DNA of 64,000 nucleotides from CAYSYY01 sp964576115 [NCBI: uncultured Gemmatimonadota bacterium] (GTDB taxonomy: Bacteria; Blakebacterota; Blakebacteria; Blakebacterales). Of the stretch, positions 62,064-64,000 are shown one piece after another. Where the stretch lies: positions 1 to 64,000 of the forward strand of contig CAZNUA010000016.1 in assembly GCA_964576115.1 (NCBI GenBank). Direction: 5' to 3'. Both the position numbers and the translations under genes were made by a program. The notes beneath the pieces were generated by a model that searched no databases, was not told the DNA's origin, and saw nothing but the letters and a program-made list of their open reading frames with translations. Position 1 is the first letter of the stretch. Each line of letters starts with the position of its first letter.

Positions 62064-64000
62064 ATGCGGCGCGAGCACGAACTCGACGAAATCGCCATAA
62101 ATGTCCACTCCCACAAGCTCCTCAACCAGCTTCTGCAGGAGAATCCCGAGCTCGAGGACATCATGCACAACTCGCGCAACGACACCGAGGCCCTGCTCGG
62201 GGTGCGCGAATGGGTGCTGCAGAAGGCCTCGCCGCGGGCATTGAAGCTCTACGAGAGCGAGCATACCGACCGCAAACTCTTCGAATCGCTGACCTGGAGC
62301 GATTACGCCACCATCCGGATCCTCGACTACATCGATCATGCCGACCGGGAATTCGAGGACCGCAACCTGCGCGGGCAGATCGCGGTGAGCAACCCGATCC
62401 GCATGATCTGGATGGCCGTGACCTACGGCACCGGCGGCGCCAAGCCGGCCTTCTTCATCGATATGGTCAAGCTCTTCCAGCAGTTTTCGGGCAAGAGCGA
62501 TCGGCCGCAGACCCGCCGGGCCACCGTGCTCAAGTGGATGGAGCGCTACCCTTCGGGGCTCGATCCGAGGATCATCAAACTGCGCGACGAAAACCGGGAG
62601 CGGATCACCAATATCCTGATCGACCGGATCGACGCCGGCCAGATCCGCAGTTCCCGATACACTTTCGAGCCCGGGATGAGCCGGGAAGAGAAATTCGCGC
62701 AGATCGACGAGTGGTGGACCACGCCCGAGTTTCATCTGCGTTTCGCGATCCGCGATCCCGACCTGCTGAACGAGATGCTCGGCAATTCGCTGGATCCCGA
62801 TACGATGCAGGTGCTCTACGCGGCTCGCGACAAGGGCATCCCCTTCTTCGTCAACCCCTACTACCTCTCGCTGCTGCACGTACGGGTGCCCTACTTTGCG
62901 ATCGGGGCCGACCTGGCCCTGCGCTACTACGTCGTATACAGCCAGGAACTGGTGCGCGAGTTCGGGCACATCGTGGCCTGGGAGAAGGAGGACGAGGTCG
63001 AGCCGGGCAAACCGAACGCGGCCGGATGGGTGCTGCCCACCCAGTACAACATTCACCGCCGCTACCCCGACGTGGCCATCCTCATTCCCGATACCGTCGG
63101 CCGGGCCTGCGGCGGGCTGTGCGCCTCGTGTCAGCGCATGTACGAGTTCCAGCGCGGCAACCTGAACTTCGATCTGGAGAAACTCAAGCCGGGAGAGACC
63201 TGGACCGAGAAGCTCGAACGCCTGATGGGGTACTTCGAGACCGACAGCCAGCTGCGCGACATCCTCGTGACCGGCGGCGACGCGCTCATGAGTTCTGACA
63301 CCTCGCTCGAGATCATCCTCGACGCCATCTACCGCATGGCCGAGCGCAAGCGCGCGGCCAACGACAAGCGGCCCGATGGTGAAAAGTACGCCGAACTGCA
63401 GCGGGTGCGCATCGGCACCCGCCTGCCCATCTACCTGCCGATGCGGATCACTCCCGAACTGGCCCGTATCCTGGCCGATTTCAAGGCTCGGGCTTCTGAG
63501 ATCGGGGTGCGCCAGTTCATCATCCAGACCCACTTCGAGGCTCCGCTCGAGATCACCCCGGCAGTCGAGGAGGCGGTCGGCCGGCTCCAGGAGGCCGGCT
63601 GGCTGGTCACCAACCAGCTCGTTTTCACCGCCGCTGCATCGCGCCGGGGCCACACCGCCAAGCTCCGCCAGGTCCTGGGGGAAATCGGCGTCCTGCCCTA
63701 CTACACCTTCACCGTCAAGGGGTACATGGAGAACACCTTCAACTTCGCCCCCAACGCCCGGGCGGTGCAGGAGGAGATCGAGGAGAAACGATTCGGCACG
63801 ATTCCGAAGAAGTACCACGAACGGGTTCGCGACCTGCCGCTGGAGCCGGAGCAGGTTCGCGAGAATGTCGCCGAACTGCGCGATGACGCCGACCTGCCCT
63901 TCCTGGCCACCGACCGCAACGTTCTCAACCTGCCGGCGGTGGGCAAGAGCATGACCTTCCGGGTGATCGGCATCACCCGTTACGGCCGGCGCATCCTCGA
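62064..64000 (+). CDS. KamA-family radical SAM protein (partial, continues past the window)
   Basis: At least 645 residues, open to the window end. Residues about 330-600 carry the radical SAM core: Cys349, Cys353, Cys356 in CGGLCASCQRMYEF (CxxxCxxC), then VTGGDAL and RIGTRLPIYLPMRIT. The N-terminal 330 residues extend well beyond classic lysine 2,3-aminomutase (about 416 total). Near residue 628, LNLPAVGKSMTF stands where KamA has the PLP-lysine PGGGGK loop, so the lysine may be present in an altered loop. It likely catalyses a radical amino-group migration or a related reaction; substrate unknown. ATG with AGGA upstream; no other usable in-frame start. Confidence 0.85.
   Translation, partial: MRREHELDEIAINVHSHKLLNQLLQENPELEDIMHNSRNDTEALLGVREWVLQKASPRALKLYESEHTDRKLFESLTWSDYATIRILDYIDHADREFEDRNLRGQIAVSNPIRMIWMAVTYGTGGAKPAFFIDMVKLFQQFSGKSDRPQTRRATVLKWMERYPSGLDPRIIKLRDENRERITNILIDRIDAGQIRSSRYTFEPGMSREEKFAQIDEWWTTPEFHLRFAIRDPDLLNEMLGNSLDPDTMQVLYAARDKGIPFFVNPYYLSLLHVRVPYFAIGADLALRYYVVYSQELVREFGHIVAWEKEDEVEPGKPNAAGWVLPTQYNIHRRYPDVAILIPDTVGRACGGLCASCQRMYEFQRGNLNFDLEKLKPGETWTEKLERLMGYFETDSQLRDILVTGGDALMSSDTSLEIILDAIYRMAERKRAANDKRPDGEKYAELQRVRIGTRLPIYLPMRITPELARILADFKARASEIGVRQFIIQTHFEAPLEITPAVEEAVGRLQEAGWLVTNQLVFTAAASRRGHTAKLRQVLGEIGVLPYYTFTVKGYMENTFNFAPNARAVQEEIEEKRFGTIPKKYHERVRDLPLEPEQVRENVAELRDDADLPFLATDRNVLNLPAVGKSMTFRVIGITRYGRRIL

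Noticed and set aside
61917-63818. 633-residue minus-strand frame opposite the KamA-like gene
   Set aside because: Shadow of the plus-strand radical SAM frame, which has the CxxxCxxC motif.

Overview
This is a high-G+C bacterial chromosomal segment (roughly two-thirds G+C by eye) with dense, mostly co-directional gene blocks. Many gene junctions overlap as ATGA, GTGA or TGATG. I see no rRNA, tRNA, transposase, integrase or CRISPR array. The gene content points to a diderm of the wider FCB or candidate-phylum neighbourhood (Gemmatimonadota, Krumholzibacteriota, Latescibacterota or Eisenbacteria-like). The signs are a YPNPFN-type FlgD-Ig/T9SS-like C-terminal domain, cohesin and dockerin modules, a DUF5686-like outer-membrane protein, a VPS10/BNR propeller protein, many lipoproteins, a sodium-pump-type decarboxylase and the HpnCDE squalene route. 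The phylum placement is inference.

Layout. 1-7.3 kb (minus): OadG-like subunit, methylmalonyl-CoA decarboxylase/propionyl-CoA carboxylase alpha-type carboxyltransferase, FAH-family hydrolase, a secreted S9 peptidase and a second, methylcrotonyl-CoA-type carboxyltransferase. 7.4-14.3 kb (minus): probable operon of a small unknown protein, GalU-like nucleotidyltransferase, tandem GNAT, FeoB, DtxR-FeoA regulator, TrkH/KtrB and TrkA/KtrA. 14.4-16.1 kb: three small envelope or unknown proteins. 16.2-25.7 kb (minus): signalling and repair block of HD-GYP response regulator, thioesterase, UvrA, hybrid histidine kinase and two CNNM/CorC-type CBS proteins. 26-30.5 kb: NifU-like scaffold, large secreted BNR propeller, and a DUF6263-like lipoprotein on the opposite strand. 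30.6-33.5 kb (minus): a compact cassette of a tiny exported peptide with four cysteines exactly 11 residues apart, a beta-propeller lipoprotein and a membrane-anchored CxxC redoxin. 33.7-36.9 kb (minus): hpnC-hpnD-hpnE. 37-48 kb: membrane protein, M24 peptidase, unknown secreted protein, FAD/Fe-S oxidoreductase, DUF5686-like protein, unknown protein and M20 hydrolase. 48.1-58.8 kb (plus): a three-gene operon behind a good sigma70-like promoter. 58.9-64 kb: Ser/Thr kinase with CHASE2, a small lipoprotein and a KamA-family radical SAM enzyme cut by the window edge.

The most remarkable locus is 48.1-58.8 kb. It encodes a CsgG-like/PEGA/DUF5683 protein, a cohesin-bearing lipoprotein and a 2752-residue exported protein. 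In the large protein, four six-bladed Kelch propellers each appear to be inserted inside an Ig-like domain. Eight related beta-sandwich modules, a dockerin-like pair of calcium loops, a second cohesin and a C-terminal sorting-like domain complete it. I read this as a candidate non-cellulosomal cohesin-dockerin surface assembly. The second candidate system is the cysteine-ladder peptide/propeller/redoxin cassette at 30.6-33.5 kb, preceded by two matching palindromes.
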